Notes under the pieces: generated by a model | Seen by the model: the letters and a program-made list of their open reading frames with translations, nothing else | The model's database searches: none | What the model was told of the DNA's origin: nothing | Source of the DNA: an uncultured beta proteobacterium | Lineage (GTDB): Bacteria > Pseudomonadota > Gammaproteobacteria > Burkholderiales > Burkholderiaceae_C | Reading direction: 5' to 3' | NCBI GenBank assembly: GCA_903853895.1 | Contig: CAINUX010000131.1 | Span: 1 to 53,299 of the forward strand | DNA: 53,299 nucleotides | Translations under genes and position numbers: made by a program | In this document: piece after piece, positions 42,644-52,261 of the stretch | How the letters are laid out: each line of letters begins with the position of its first letter | Position numbering within the stretch: position 1 is the stretch's first letter

Positions 42644-44176
42644 ATGCGCCAACTGAGCGAACACGACGCGGCCTTCATCTATTCAGACACGGCGCACGCC
42701 AATTCCAACGTTACTCTGGTGCACATTTATGACCAGTCCACCGCGCCAGGCGGAGTGGTCCGCTTCAAGCAGATCCAGGCCCACGTCGAAAGCCGACTGG
42801 ACCAACTGCCCAACTTTCGCGAAAAAATACTGCGCGTCCCGATGGACCTGGACTACCCGTACTGGATCGAAGACGAAAACTTCAACATCGAATACCACGT
42901 GCGCCACATTGCGCTGCCCAAGCCGGGCGACTGGCGCCAGTTTTGCATCCAGTCGGCACGCATCCATGCCAGATCGCTGGACCGCCAACGCCCGCTGTGG
43001 GAGATGTACGTCATCGAAGGGCTGGACAGTTTTCTGGACCTGCCCGTGGGCAGTTTTGCCGTGCTACTGAAGATTCACCATGCTGCCATTGATGTTGCGC
43101 ATGGCAATGAGATCACCAAGCTCTTGCACGATCTGTCACCCGCCGCGGCACCTCCGGCCCCAGCGGCCCCTTGGTTTCCAGAAACAGCGCCGGGCAATCT
43201 GCAACTTTTCTGGCTGGCGGGTCTGAATTTCGTGACGTTTCCGTTGCGCATGGCGCAGCCCCTGAGCAGCAGTTGGACCTCGCTTAAAGCCACAGCCAAG
43301 ACTTTTGCCGGAGAGATCCTGGGACGGCCCCATGCTTTTCCCATGACTCGTTTCAATAGTGAGGTGTCCCCGCACCGCGCTTTCGAGACACGCCGCTTTG
43401 CCCTGGAGGATTTCAAATCGATTCGGGCCCTGGCGCCGAATGCCACAGTCAATGATGTGGTGCTGGCCGTCTGCGCCGGGGGCTTGCGCTGCTACCTGGA
43501 AAAACAGGACGAATTGCCGGACGACAGCCTGGTCGCCGCGGCGCCCATCGCCGTGCACAGCGATCTGGAGTCAGACCCCCAGACCAGCTTCTCGTGGGTG
43601 CGGGTGGCACTGGGGACCGATATTGCCGACCCCGTGGAGCGGCTGGTTGCCATTCAGGCAGCAAGTTCGTCTTCTACGATCATGGCGCAGGCCATCAGCG
43701 CGCGTGAGCTGACGAGTTTGGCGCAACAGGCGCCGTCATTGGCCATTGCCGCGACCAGCAAGATGCTGCGCTCGGCGTCCGCCCTGCTGGGCGACTGGGC
43801 GCCTTTGGCCAACTGTGCCATCACCAACGTACCCGGCTCGCGGGTTCCCCTGTATTTGCAGGGCGCGCGGCTGACCTATTTGTCCGCCATCATGCCGATT
43901 TCCGATGGCATGGGTCTGGTGTTTTCGGTCACCGGCTACAACGACACCATCGTTGTGTCTTTCACCGCATGCTACGAGCAGCTGCCGGACCCCGAAGTCC
44001 TGGCCCAGTGCCTGCGCGAGAGCTTCCAGCAGTACCTCGCACTGGCACAACGTAACGCCCGGCGTAAACCCCGCGCCACAGTGGGGAACGTGGCACGCCT
44101 GCCGGTAGTGGGCGCGAAGCCGGCAAAACCCCGCAGCAAGGCAACTGCCCCGAAAGCCCGACTGGCGTCTGCATAG
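42644..44176 (+). CDS. Wax ester synthase/diacylglycerol acyltransferase (WS/DGAT)
   Basis: 510 residues of the bacterial WS/DGAT family, which forms wax esters and triacylglycerols from acyl-CoA. The catalytic motif appears as HHAAIDV at about residue 145, against the usual HHxxxDG: both histidines and the aspartate are kept, the glycine is valine. Other family marks are SEHDAAFIY at the start, NDVVLAVCAGGLR and ISDGMGLVFSVTGYND. The C-terminal ~45 residues are Arg/Ala/Lys-rich. It is 16 bases downstream of the hydrolase gene, probably in one unit. Confidence 0.9.
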   Translation: MRQLSEHDAAFIYSDTAHANSNVTLVHIYDQSTAPGGVVRFKQIQAHVESRLDQLPNFREKILRVPMDLDYPYWIEDENFNIEYHVRHIALPKPGDWRQFCIQSARIHARSLDRQRPLWEMYVIEGLDSFLDLPVGSFAVLLKIHHAAIDVAHGNEITKLLHDLSPAAAPPAPAAPWFPETAPGNLQLFWLAGLNFVTFPLRMAQPLSSSWTSLKATAKTFAGEILGRPHAFPMTRFNSEVSPHRAFETRRFALEDFKSIRALAPNATVNDVVLAVCAGGLRCYLEKQDELPDDSLVAAAPIAVHSDLESDPQTSFSWVRVALGTDIADPVERLVAIQAASSSSTIMAQAISARELTSLAQQAPSLAIAATSKMLRSASALLGDWAPLANCAITNVPGSRVPLYLQGARLTYLSAIMPISDGMGLVFSVTGYNDTIVVSFTACYEQLPDPEVLAQCLRESFQQYLALAQRNARRKPRATVGNVARLPVVGAKPAKPRSKATAPKARLASA

Positions 44177-44347
44177 CGCAGATTCCTTTGTGCACCAAAT
44201 CCGGGAAATTTGTGGCGCCACGTGTGGCGAAGTCTGCTAAAGTCATTTCGAACTCAAGATGTGGCGGGTGTTGGACCCGTGGGTCCCGCGCCTTACCCGT
44301 TGTCGGGTCGGGAATTGTCTTGAGAATCGTGAGTGCGAGGTGCAGAT

Positions 44348-45946
44348 TTGGCTACTACAAAACCGATGAGTGGATTCTTCACGCCAGGCTTGGTGTTGAT
44401 GGCGAAACTGAGCGGACGCAATAAATTCTGGGTCATCGCCGTACCACTGCTGCTGGCGGTGTTGGTGTTGACCTTGTTGCATCTGGGCAGCTTGAACGCG
44501 CAACTCCCGACCGACATTTCTGCAAGTGCGCTGGCCGCCCGTCAGGGGATGCTGAACCTGGAATTCTGGATGACGCTGACCATTGCTGCCGTGGCTGTGG
44601 GCCTGTGGGTGTATCTTGTGTTGAGTTTCTTCAAAAGCAATCAGACGGATCGCGAACAGATTGACAGTGTCATGCTGCAGGCCACCACGGGTGACCTCAC
44701 TGGAACGGCTGGTATCCAAGGTATCGACAGCATGGGAAATTTTGGTAAACAGTTTGAACTGGTGACCAAACGCATGTCGGAAATGGTTGCGAATATTCGC
44801 AGCGCGGCGGTTCAACTGGGTGACACCGGCAAAAAGCTGGTGGACGACACCCGGGCGTTGGCGGACCGTGCGCAGGCCCAGGGCGAGAACCTTACGCAAA
44901 CGGCCGAGCACGTGCGCCGGGTCAGTGAGACGGTGTCGCGCAATGCCGAGGCCTCGCAAGAAATCAGCCTTATGACCGATATGCTGCACAAGGAGGCCTC
45001 GGGTGCCGGCGAGCAGATGAAATTGACCGTGAATGGTCTTGGACCCCTGCAGGCCACGTCGGGACGCATGAATGAAATTGTCGGCACCATCGATGCCATT
45101 GCCTTCCAGACCAATTTGCTGGCGCTCAATGCTGCGGTTGAGGCAGCGCGCGCGGGTGAGCAAGGGCGTGGTTTTGCCGTGGTGGCCGCCGAGGTGCGCC
45201 GCCTGGCCAAGAGCAGCCAGACCGCGGCCGGAGAGGTTCGGGGATTGATCCGGGAGTCGTCCGAGCGGATTGGCACCACGGTGGCGCAAATCGAACAAAT
45301 CAACAAGGTAATGGAGAGTCTGGTCGCGGGCATTGGCGAAATTGCGACCAATGTCAACGTGATGGCCGAAGGCAGTGCCGGGCAAAGTTCGGCCCTGCAA
45401 GACGTCGTCCACGCGGTGGGCGATCTCGATGTGCTGACCCAGGAAAATGCAGCCCTTGTGGTGCGTGCCAGCGCCAATTCCGATGCGATGACCATTCAAG
45501 CCTCGGATCTGGAGATTTCGGTCAGCCATATTCAGTTGCGGCAGGGCTCGGCCGATGAAGCGCGGCAGATGGTGTTCGACGCGTTGGTCGAAATCGGCAA
45601 GCTCGGTCTGCGTGAAGCGATTGCGCTGTTCCATGACACGCGGGGCCGTTTCAACTGGAAAGACCTGTACGTCTTTATCATCGATCGCCAGGGAGCCTAT
45701 GTGGCCTGCGGCGCCGACCACACCCGCGTGGGCGTTAAATTGGGCGACCTGTTGGGCGAAGTGGGCGATAAGCTGACCGCCGACGCCTGGGATGTTTGTG
45801 AGAAGGAAAGTGGAGGCTGGGTGACCTATTCCATTTCGAATCCATTGACAGGTGAGGTGCAGACCAAGCTGTCGTATGTGGTGCCCATCGACCAGGACCG
45901 TTTGATCGGATGTGGTTGCTATGTCAACTCACAGTGGACCCACTGA
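44348..45946 (+). CDS. Methyl-accepting chemotaxis protein with C-terminal Cache domain
   Basis: 532 residues from TTG 44348, with CGAGG seven bases upstream; an ATG at 44366 is possible. Two membrane helices (about 29-50 and 76-97) enclose only ~25 periplasmic residues. The signalling hairpin, with [21 protein letters not shown], spans about 250-290. After it, residues about 405-532 form a Cache-like domain ([60 protein letters not shown]), which is normally periplasmic and N-terminal. Here it would lie in the cytoplasm. It opens the chemotaxis array. Confidence 0.85.
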   Translation: MATTKPMSGFFTPGLVLMAKLSGRNKFWVIAVPLLLAVLVLTLLHLGSLNAQLPTDISASALAARQGMLNLEFWMTLTIAAVAVGLWVYLVLSFFKSNQTDREQIDSVMLQATTGDLTGTAGIQGIDSMGNFGKQFELVTKRMSEMVANIRSAAVQLGDTGKKLVDDTRALADRAQAQGENLTQTAEHVRRVSETVSRNAEASQEISLMTDMLHKEASGAGEQMKLTVNGLGPLQATSGRMNEIVGTIDAIAFQTNLLALNAAVEAARAGEQGRGFAVVAAEVRRLAKSSQTAAGEVRGLIRESSERIGTTVAQIEQINKVMESLVAGIGEIATNVNVMAEGSAGQSSALQDVVHAVGDLDVLTQENAALVVRASANSDAMTIQASDLEISVSHIQLRQGSADEARQMVFDALVEIGKLGLREAIALFHDTRGRFNWKDLYVFIIDRQGAYVACGADHTRVGVKLGDLLGEVGDKLTADAWDVCEKESGGWVTYSISNPLTGEVQTKLSYVVPIDQDRLIGCGCYVNSQWTH

Positions 45947-45997
45947 TTGCACATAATGGCGTTACGATGGGCCTTTCCAATCGCATAACAGACAGCC

Positions 45998-46666
45998 ATG
46001 CAAAACGGAAATCCTCCCGCCCCTGGTGAAGCGCAGAATCTTCGCGAAACCAACGCATTGCTCGGTTTGTGCGCCGGCTTGTTGCCTGTTTGGGCACGGC
46101 ACCTTGCCACGTCCCGTGCGCAGTCTGAATTGGCTGTGGCCGAGATGCTCAAGGCATTTTCCGACATTGGTCCGCACATCAACATGGCCGAGCGCCAGTC
46201 CCAACAAATCAACGATGCCCTTGCACAACCCATCGGCGGGGTGACTGGGCTTGTGGGGGCTTGCGAACAGGCATTGGCGCCCTTGCTACGGGACGCCACT
46301 TTGGCCGTGCCGAGCAGACAGGCCATCGAATCCGTGCTGTCCATGGTGCGCAATGCCGTTGGCGCCTTGGAGCAAATTGCAAAGCCCTTTCAGCACCAGA
46401 CCCAAATGGTGGCGGAGCAGGTGGAGCGTATGTATATCGGCTTTCAGTATCAGGATCGCATCAGCCAGATGATGACCTTGCTGGAGGGAGATATTTCTGA
46501 TCTGCAATCGGCCTTGGCCGGAACAGGCGGGCCCCCCCCCAATCTGGCGGCCTGGATGGAGAAACTTGAATCACGGTATGCGATGGCAGAGCAGCATGAT
46601 GACCACGTTGGCACCCCTCCGGCAGGGGCGACGCCCGGTCAAGATAACGAAGCTACTTTTTTTTAA
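45998..46666 (+). CDS. CheZ-like chemotaxis phosphatase candidate
   Basis: 222 residues, largely helical, without membrane segments. Near residue 150 is GFQYQDRISQMM; the D-xxx-Q spacing within QDRISQ matches the catalytic motif of CheZ (Asp143 and Gln147 in E. coli), the residues that dephosphorylate CheY-P. A Pro/Gly-rich C-terminal tail ends in DNEATFF, with an acidic stretch, like the CheY-binding tail of CheZ. It lies 9 bases before cheY. Overall similarity to CheZ is low, so the function is inferred from the motif and position. Confidence 0.6.
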   Translation: MQNGNPPAPGEAQNLRETNALLGLCAGLLPVWARHLATSRAQSELAVAEMLKAFSDIGPHINMAERQSQQINDALAQPIGGVTGLVGACEQALAPLLRDATLAVPSRQAIESVLSMVRNAVGALEQIAKPFQHQTQMVAEQVERMYIGFQYQDRISQMMTLLEGDISDLQSALAGTGGPPPNLAAWMEKLESRYAMAEQHDDHVGTPPAGATPGQDNEATFF

Positions 46667-46675
46667 GAGGTTGGT

Positions 46676-47041
46676 ATGGCAAAAACGATACTGGTTATTG
46701 ATGATTCCGCAAGCTTGCGTCAGGTGGTTCGGATGGCATTGACGGGTGCTGGGTACGACGTGATTGAGGCGGGTGACGGCAAGGCAGCATTGGCCCTGCT
46801 GGATGGCCGCCAGGTCAATATGGCCGTTTGCGACATCAACATGCCGGTCATGAACGGCATAGAGTTTGTCAAGGCGGCCAAGCAGCTGCCTGCTTACAAA
46901 TTCATGCCCATTCTGATGCTCACAACCGAGAGCCAGGACTCCAAAAAAGAAGAGGGCAAGGCGGCTGGTGCCAAGGCCTGGATGGTGAAGCCATTTTCGC
47001 CCACGCAACTGGTGAATGCCGTCGGCAAACTTTGCCCATAG
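46676..47041 (+). CDS. cheY: CheY-type response regulator
   Basis: 121 residues, a single receiver domain. Acidic pocket D9/D10, phosphorylation site Asp53 (in AVCDINMPVMNG), conserved Thr-Thr in LMLTTES and Lys in MVKPFSP. No output domain, so it is a diffusible signal to the flagellar motor or a similar target. The sequence begins MAKTILVIDDSAS, as in CheY. Placed between the CheZ-like and STAS genes. Confidence 0.92.
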   Translation: MAKTILVIDDSASLRQVVRMALTGAGYDVIEAGDGKAALALLDGRQVNMAVCDINMPVMNGIEFVKAAKQLPAYKFMPILMLTTESQDSKKEEGKAAGAKAWMVKPFSPTQLVNAVGKLCP

Positions 47042-47105
47042 GCGCTGTCGCGCAAGGCCGTTGGGCGGCCTTTGACCGTTTATTTGACACTGCCTGGAGA
47101 TTTCC

Positions 47106-47414
47106 ATGAGCGATAGGTTCGAGCTTCCTGCCGAGTTGAATATCTATAGCGCGCTGGAATCGCGCGATGCCTTGTTGGCGTGGGCTTCTGAACAGATGAC
47201 CCAGGCCAAAGGCTACCTCGAGGTTTCCGCCCGTGACGTGGCCGAAGTGGATGGTGCGGGTCTACAGTTGTTGGCGTCACTGTCCAATATGGAACAAACC
47301 TGGCACTTGGTGGAGACCAGTGAATGCTTCGCCGAAGCCTGCCGCACCATGGGCTTTGGCAATTGGCTGGACAAACGCTACTTGAAGCCCAGCAACATGG
47401 AGTCCAGCACATGA
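47106..47414 (+). CDS. STAS-domain protein of the chemotaxis cluster
   Basis: 102 residues, a STAS domain. In anti-anti-sigma factors such as SpoIIAA the loop is DSSGL with a phosphorylatable serine; here the loop reads EVDGAGLQLL, with no serine at the site. It therefore looks like a non-phosphorylated scaffold or binding module. The stop overlaps the cheA start by four bases (ATGA), so it is made with CheA and may interact with it. Confidence 0.8.
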   Translation: MSDRFELPAELNIYSALESRDALLAWASEQMTQAKGYLEVSARDVAEVDGAGLQLLASLSNMEQTWHLVETSECFAEACRTMGFGNWLDKRYLKPSNMESST

Positions 47415-49600
47415 GTTACAGCAACGACGCCGATAGGGACTTTATCGCCCAGGCCATGCCCGCCTTTATCAGCGAAGCGGCAGAACAAATCGAAGCCATT
47501 GAGACCCTGCTGCTGGAACTGGAAGAACAGCCCGACAACCGGGAACTGCTGGACTCGCTCTTTCGGTGTGCCCACACTGTCAAAGGCTCAGCCGGCATTT
47601 TTGGACTCAACCGCGTCGTGGATTTCACCCACCATGTGGAAACCTTGCTCGACAAGATGCGCGATGGCGACATCGCCCTGACCCCGGCCACCAGCACCCT
47701 GTTGCTGCAATGCAACGACCAGATCAAATTTTTGGTGGATACCGCTTCCGACGAGAATGCTGACACCGCGGAGCAGAAGGACGAACGCGCAGATCTGGTC
47801 AGCCAACTGACCGCACTGACGCATGGCGCAGAACCCGAGACTGCTGCAGTCCCCGTTGCCGTGCCACAGGCTGCACAGTTGCCCGATGGTGGCCTGCGCA
47901 TCTGGACGATCTCCGCGCGGTTTGGGCAAGAAACTTTTCGCAATGGAATGGACCCCCTTTCCATTGCCCGCTACCTGGGCGGCATGGGACGCGTCGTATC
48001 CGTGCGCTGCGGCACCGAGACCGTGCCACCGCTGGTCAACCTAAACCCCGAGAGCTGCTACCTGAGCTTTTTCATGGAACTGGAGACCGCATCCAATCGA
48101 GAAGACATTGATGGTGCTTTCAGCTTTGTGCTGGATGACTGTGAACTCGACGTCGTGGCACCCGAAACACCGGGCCAGAAAATGGCCAGGGCCATTGAGG
48201 AAATGCCGGAAACCCCCCGGTTGGGCGACATGTTGGTCCAGGTCGGTGCGGTGTCCCAGGACAAGCTCGACCAGGTGCTGTCCACCCAGCAGCAAAGTCG
48301 TGCCATGCCCGCGGTCGGCAAGCCCAAGATTGGCGACCTGCTGGAGTCTCAGGCCGGTGTCGCTCCCGAAGTGGTCGCGGCCGCCCTGGGCAAGCAACAA
48401 AAGATCCGCGAAAACGCCCCCAGCGAAGAACGTTACATCCGCGTGCAGGCCGACCGCCTAGACGCGGTGATCAACCTGCTGGGCGAACTGGTCATAGCCG
48501 GTGCTGGCGCCACGTTGCTGGCGCGCGAAACACGGGATGTGGCGCTGATTGAGGCCAATCTCCATATGAATGGCCTGATCGAAGAAATCCGCAACGGCAC
48601 CCTGGGGCTGCGTATGGTGCCCGTGGGTGAAACCTTCAGCCGGTTTCGCCGCGTCGTGCGCGACACTGCGTCCAGCTTGGGTAAAGAAGTCAACTTCGAA
48701 ATCGTGGGGGGCGACGCCGAGCTGGACAAATCCATGGTGGAAAAAATTGCCGACCCTCTCATGCACTTGGTGCGCAACTCGCTGGACCATGGGCTCGAGC
48801 CTCCCCAGGAGCGCATCGCCGCAGGCAAGCCTGCTGCAGGCAAACTCATCCTGAGTGCCCAACACGAAACAGGCGCCATTCTGATTCGCATTGAAGACGA
48901 TGGTCGGGGCATCAACCGCGAGCGCGTGCTGCAGCGCGCCTGGAACCGCGGACTGGTCGAGCAAGGTGTCATCCCCAGCGACGACGCCATCAACATGCTC
49001 ATCTTCGAGCCAGGCTTCTCGACCGCCGAACAAGTCACCAACCTGTCGGGGCGCGGTGTCGGTATGGACGTGGTGCGCCGCAATATCGAGGCCTTGCGCG
49101 GCTCGCTCCGATTGAGCAGCAATCCTGGCAAGGGGCTGCAGGTTGACATTCGCCTGCCGCTCACGCTGGCCATCATTGACGGCTTCCTGGTGGGTGTGGG
49201 CAAGTCCAAGTTTGTATTGCCACTCGAGGCGGTGGTTGAAGTCATAGAAGCCGGCAGCGACAAAGTCAAGGTAGACAAAACCGGTCGACATTGTCTGGAA
49301 CTGCGCGGTGCGGTGCTGCCCGTGGTGCGTCTTCGCACGCTCTATAGCGTGGAGTCCAACCATGCCGACCGCGTGAGCGTGGTGGTTGTGCATTCCACGC
49401 GTGGTCAGTATGGCATTGAAGTCGAGGTACTGCTGGGCCAGCAGCAAACGGTGATCAAACCCCTGGGGCGTCTGTTCAAAACGCTACGCGGTATTTCCGG
49501 TTCCAGCATTCTGGGTAGTGGCGAAGTGGCGTTGATTCTGGATGTGAATGCTTTGGGCGAACTGGTGACCGGAGCCGAAACAGCATCAGCGTCCCAATAA
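47411..49600 (+). CDS. cheA: Chemotaxis histidine kinase CheA with MshEN-like insertion
   Basis: 729 residues. HPt domain (about 1-115) with phospho-acceptor His55 in CAHTVKGSAG; a poorly conserved middle domain (about 155-255); then about 270-330 a tandem motif RLGDMLVQVGAVSQDKLDQ and KIGDLLESQAGVAPEV resembling MshEN/GspE N-terminal repeats; dimerisation domain (about 340-400); ATPase with VRNSLDHGLE, DDGRGINR, FEPGFSTAE and SGRGVGMDVVRR; and a CheW-like regulatory domain (about 595-720). It phosphorylates CheY in response to receptors. The MshEN-like part is unusual and could bind c-di-GMP. Confidence 0.94.
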   Translation: MSYSNDADRDFIAQAMPAFISEAAEQIEAIETLLLELEEQPDNRELLDSLFRCAHTVKGSAGIFGLNRVVDFTHHVETLLDKMRDGDIALTPATSTLLLQCNDQIKFLVDTASDENADTAEQKDERADLVSQLTALTHGAEPETAAVPVAVPQAAQLPDGGLRIWTISARFGQETFRNGMDPLSIARYLGGMGRVVSVRCGTETVPPLVNLNPESCYLSFFMELETASNREDIDGAFSFVLDDCELDVVAPETPGQKMARAIEEMPETPRLGDMLVQVGAVSQDKLDQVLSTQQQSRAMPAVGKPKIGDLLESQAGVAPEVVAAALGKQQKIRENAPSEERYIRVQADRLDAVINLLGELVIAGAGATLLARETRDVALIEANLHMNGLIEEIRNGTLGLRMVPVGETFSRFRRVVRDTASSLGKEVNFEIVGGDAELDKSMVEKIADPLMHLVRNSLDHGLEPPQERIAAGKPAAGKLILSAQHETGAILIRIEDDGRGINRERVLQRAWNRGLVEQGVIPSDDAINMLIFEPGFSTAEQVTNLSGRGVGMDVVRRNIEALRGSLRLSSNPGKGLQVDIRLPLTLAIIDGFLVGVGKSKFVLPLEAVVEVIEAGSDKVKVDKTGRHCLELRGAVLPVVRLRTLYSVESNHADRVSVVVVHSTRGQYGIEVEVLLGQQQTVIKPLGRLFKTLRGISGSSILGSGEVALILDVNALGELVTGAETASASQ

Positions 49601-49666
49601 ACCGGCTTCCGGGCGATTACGCCCTCTTTTCTCGGCTACGGCCATAACAATTGAAGGAGACTCAGC

Positions 49667-51751
49667 ATGGCAAAAGACTCAACTTCCTGGATGTCCCGTC
49701 TCTTCAATGGCGCCGACATGGAGCGTCGCATCGCCGAACTCGAAGCTGAGCTTAAGGTGCGTACCGACATCATGAACATGACGAGCATCGTCTCCGAGGC
49801 AGACAAGAAAGGTGACATTGTCAGCATCAATGAAAAATTCAGTGAAGTCTCCAAGTACAGCCGCAGTGAATTAATCGGCCAGCCGCACAGCACCACACGC
49901 CATCCGGATATGCCCAAGGAGACCTTCAAGCAGTTGTGGTCAACCATTGGACGGGGAGAGATGTTTCGCGGCATTATCAAAAACCGGGCGAAGGATGGCA
50001 CACCCTACTATGTGGACGCGGTTATTGCGCCCATCCTGGGCGACAACGGCAAGCCCATGAAGTATTTAGGCGTGCGTTACGACATCACCGAGAGTGAAAT
50101 TGAACGCCAGAATGCACGCGGTATTCTGAACGCCATCGATGCCACGTATGCCTATATCGAATTTGACCTCGGCGGCAATGTGCTCAAAGCCAACAAGAAC
50201 TTTCTTGACGTGATGGGCTACCAAAGCAGCGAGATCGTGGGCAAGCACCATCGCATGTTTTGCGAACCTGCTGTCTACAACGCGCCGGCGTACCAGCAGT
50301 TCTGGCGCGATCTGAACGATGGCAAACCGCAAAATGATCTGTTCAAACGCGTCACGAAGTCGGGGCAGCAGGTCTCGCTGCAAGCGGTCTACGCCCCCGT
50401 CACCGACGAGATGGGCCGGGTCTTCAAGATTGTGAAGATCGCGACCGACGTCAGCGCCACCGTCAGAGCCAACGACATGCTGCGCCAGGCGGTGGAGCAG
50501 GCGCAGGGCGTGACCACTGCTGCCATGAACGGTGATCTCTCACAACGCATTCCCATGGAAGGCAAGACCGGCCCCATCGAATCGCTGTGCACCGGCGTCA
50601 ACGGCCTGATGGAAACAACATCGGTCATCTTTACCGATGTTGTGCGTGTATTTGGCGGGCTGGCCGCAGGTGACTTGTCCCAGCGCATCACTAGGGACTA
50701 CGCCGGCACCTTTGGCCAATTGAAGACCGATGCCAACGACACCAGCGAAAAGATTGCAGGCATCATCGACGATGTGGGTCGCGTCTTCTCAGGGCTCGCA
50801 ACCGGTGATCTGACGCAGCGCATCAGCCGCAACGCAGAGGGTGTATTTAACCAGGTCAAAGAGGACGCCAACGCCAGCGCTGAGAAGTTGGCGAGCATCA
50901 TTGAAGAAGTCCGTGGCGCGGCCGATGCGTTGACGGGTGCGGCCAACCAAGTGTCAGCTACCGCCCAGTCACTCTCCCAGGCGGCCAGCGAGCAAGCCGC
51001 CAGTGTTGAAGAAACCACAGCCTCCATCGACGTCATGTCGGCCAGCATCAGCCAGACCAGTGACAACGCCAAGGTTACCGATGGCATGGCCACCAAAGCC
51101 AGCAAGGAAGCCATGGACGGCGGCAGCGCGGTCAGCCAGACGGTGGTCGCCATGAAACAGATCGCCGCCAAGATCGGCATTGTGGACGACATTGCGTACC
51201 AGACCAATTTGCTGGCCTTGAACGCGGCCATCGAGGCCGCCCGCGCAGGTGAACATGGCAAGGGCTTCGCGGTAGTCGCTGCAGAGGTGCGTAAATTGGC
51301 CGAACGTAGCCAGCAAGCCGCCAAGGAAATTGGTGAATTGGCGGGTAGCAGCGTGAACACGGCTGAACGCGCTGGCAAGTTGCTCGATGAAATTGTGCCC
51401 AGCATCCAAAAGACGTCGGAGTTGGTGCAGGAGATTGCCGCTGCCAGCGCCGAGCAAAGTGAATCCGTGGTGCAAATTGGTGGCGCCATGGGCCAGTTGA
51501 GCAAGGCAACCCAGCAAAATGCGTCGGCCTCGGAAGAGTTGGCTGCCACCAGCGAAGAGTTGTCGGGCCAGGCCGAACAATTGCAGCAACCGGTGGCCTT
51601 CTTCAATCTGGGCAACGATGCACCCAAGGTGCGCAATCGCCATGAGCCGTCTGGCAATGAGCGACGCGGGGGCACTGCCGCGCCGCGACTGACTGCGCCT
51701 TTGCGGCCAGCCGCTGTACGCGGCACTGGCGCCAACTTCAAACCTTACTGA
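49667..51751 (+). CDS. Soluble PAS-PAS-HAMP methyl-accepting chemotaxis protein (Aer-like)
   Basis: 694 residues, no membrane segment. Two PAS domains, about 25-145 and 150-270; the first contains [21 protein letters not shown], the pattern of the FAD-binding Aer PAS, split here only to keep it short. Two tandem HAMP-like repeats follow ([18 protein letters not shown] and [18 protein letters not shown]). The signalling region holds [23 protein letters not shown], and the tail is Arg/Pro-rich. It would report on redox state or oxygen from the cytoplasm. Between cheA and cheW. Confidence 0.9.
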   Translation: MAKDSTSWMSRLFNGADMERRIAELEAELKVRTDIMNMTSIVSEADKKGDIVSINEKFSEVSKYSRSELIGQPHSTTRHPDMPKETFKQLWSTIGRGEMFRGIIKNRAKDGTPYYVDAVIAPILGDNGKPMKYLGVRYDITESEIERQNARGILNAIDATYAYIEFDLGGNVLKANKNFLDVMGYQSSEIVGKHHRMFCEPAVYNAPAYQQFWRDLNDGKPQNDLFKRVTKSGQQVSLQAVYAPVTDEMGRVFKIVKIATDVSATVRANDMLRQAVEQAQGVTTAAMNGDLSQRIPMEGKTGPIESLCTGVNGLMETTSVIFTDVVRVFGGLAAGDLSQRITRDYAGTFGQLKTDANDTSEKIAGIIDDVGRVFSGLATGDLTQRISRNAEGVFNQVKEDANASAEKLASIIEEVRGAADALTGAANQVSATAQSLSQAASEQAASVEETTASIDVMSASISQTSDNAKVTDGMATKASKEAMDGGSAVSQTVVAMKQIAAKIGIVDDIAYQTNLLALNAAIEAARAGEHGKGFAVVAAEVRKLAERSQQAAKEIGELAGSSVNTAERAGKLLDEIVPSIQKTSELVQEIAAASAEQSESVVQIGGAMGQLSKATQQNASASEELAATSEELSGQAEQLQQPVAFFNLGNDAPKVRNRHEPSGNERRGGTAAPRLTAPLRPAAVRGTGANFKPY

Positions 51752-51763
51752 CTCGAGCACCGT

Positions 51764-52249
51764 ATGAGCACCGAAGACGCAACCCTGCAGTACCTCACTT
51801 TTTCCCTGGGTGATGAGGTCTTCGCCATGGACATCCGCACTGTGCGCGAGATCATCCAGCACGCGGCCATGACAGTGGTTCCCTTGATGCCGAACTTTGT
51901 GCGCGGTGTCATCAATCTGCGCGGTGCAGTGGTTCCGGTGATTGATCTGCAATCCCGCTTTGGGCGCGGCGCTGCGGTGGTGGGGAAGAAAACCTGCATC
52001 GTCATTTTCGACGCCAGCAGTGAAGGCGAAAAGTTGGAGTTGGGTCTGATGGTGGACTCCGTCAGCGAAGTCATAGAAATCGAGTCCGCACAGATTGAGC
52101 CGGCGCCCCAGTTCGGGACTTCCATCCAGCGCGACTTTATCCGTGGCATGGGCAAGGTGGGTGGCGAGTTCATCGTCATCCTGGAGCCAGAGCGCGCATT
52201 GAATATTGACGACATGGCCAACCTGGCGGAAAAGACGGCGACGGTTTAA
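51764..52249 (+). CDS. cheW: CheW coupling protein
   Basis: 161 residues, a single CheW domain. It starts YLTFSLGDEVFAMDI and contains VREIIQ, FVRGVINLRGAVVPVIDL and GLMVDSVSEVIEI, all typical. It links receptors to CheA. The gene is 12 bases after the PAS-MCP and 12 bases before the next MCP, in a single unit. Confidence 0.95.
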   Translation: MSTEDATLQYLTFSLGDEVFAMDIRTVREIIQHAAMTVVPLMPNFVRGVINLRGAVVPVIDLQSRFGRGAAVVGKKTCIVIFDASSEGEKLELGLMVDSVSEVIEIESAQIEPAPQFGTSIQRDFIRGMGKVGGEFIVILEPERALNIDDMANLAEKTATV

Positions 52250-52261
52250 CGAACACGACAC

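Noticed and set aside
44243..45721. A 492-codon minus-strand open frame across the MCP gene
   Set aside because: Antisense to clear MCP sequence; His/Gln/Leu-rich without motifs.
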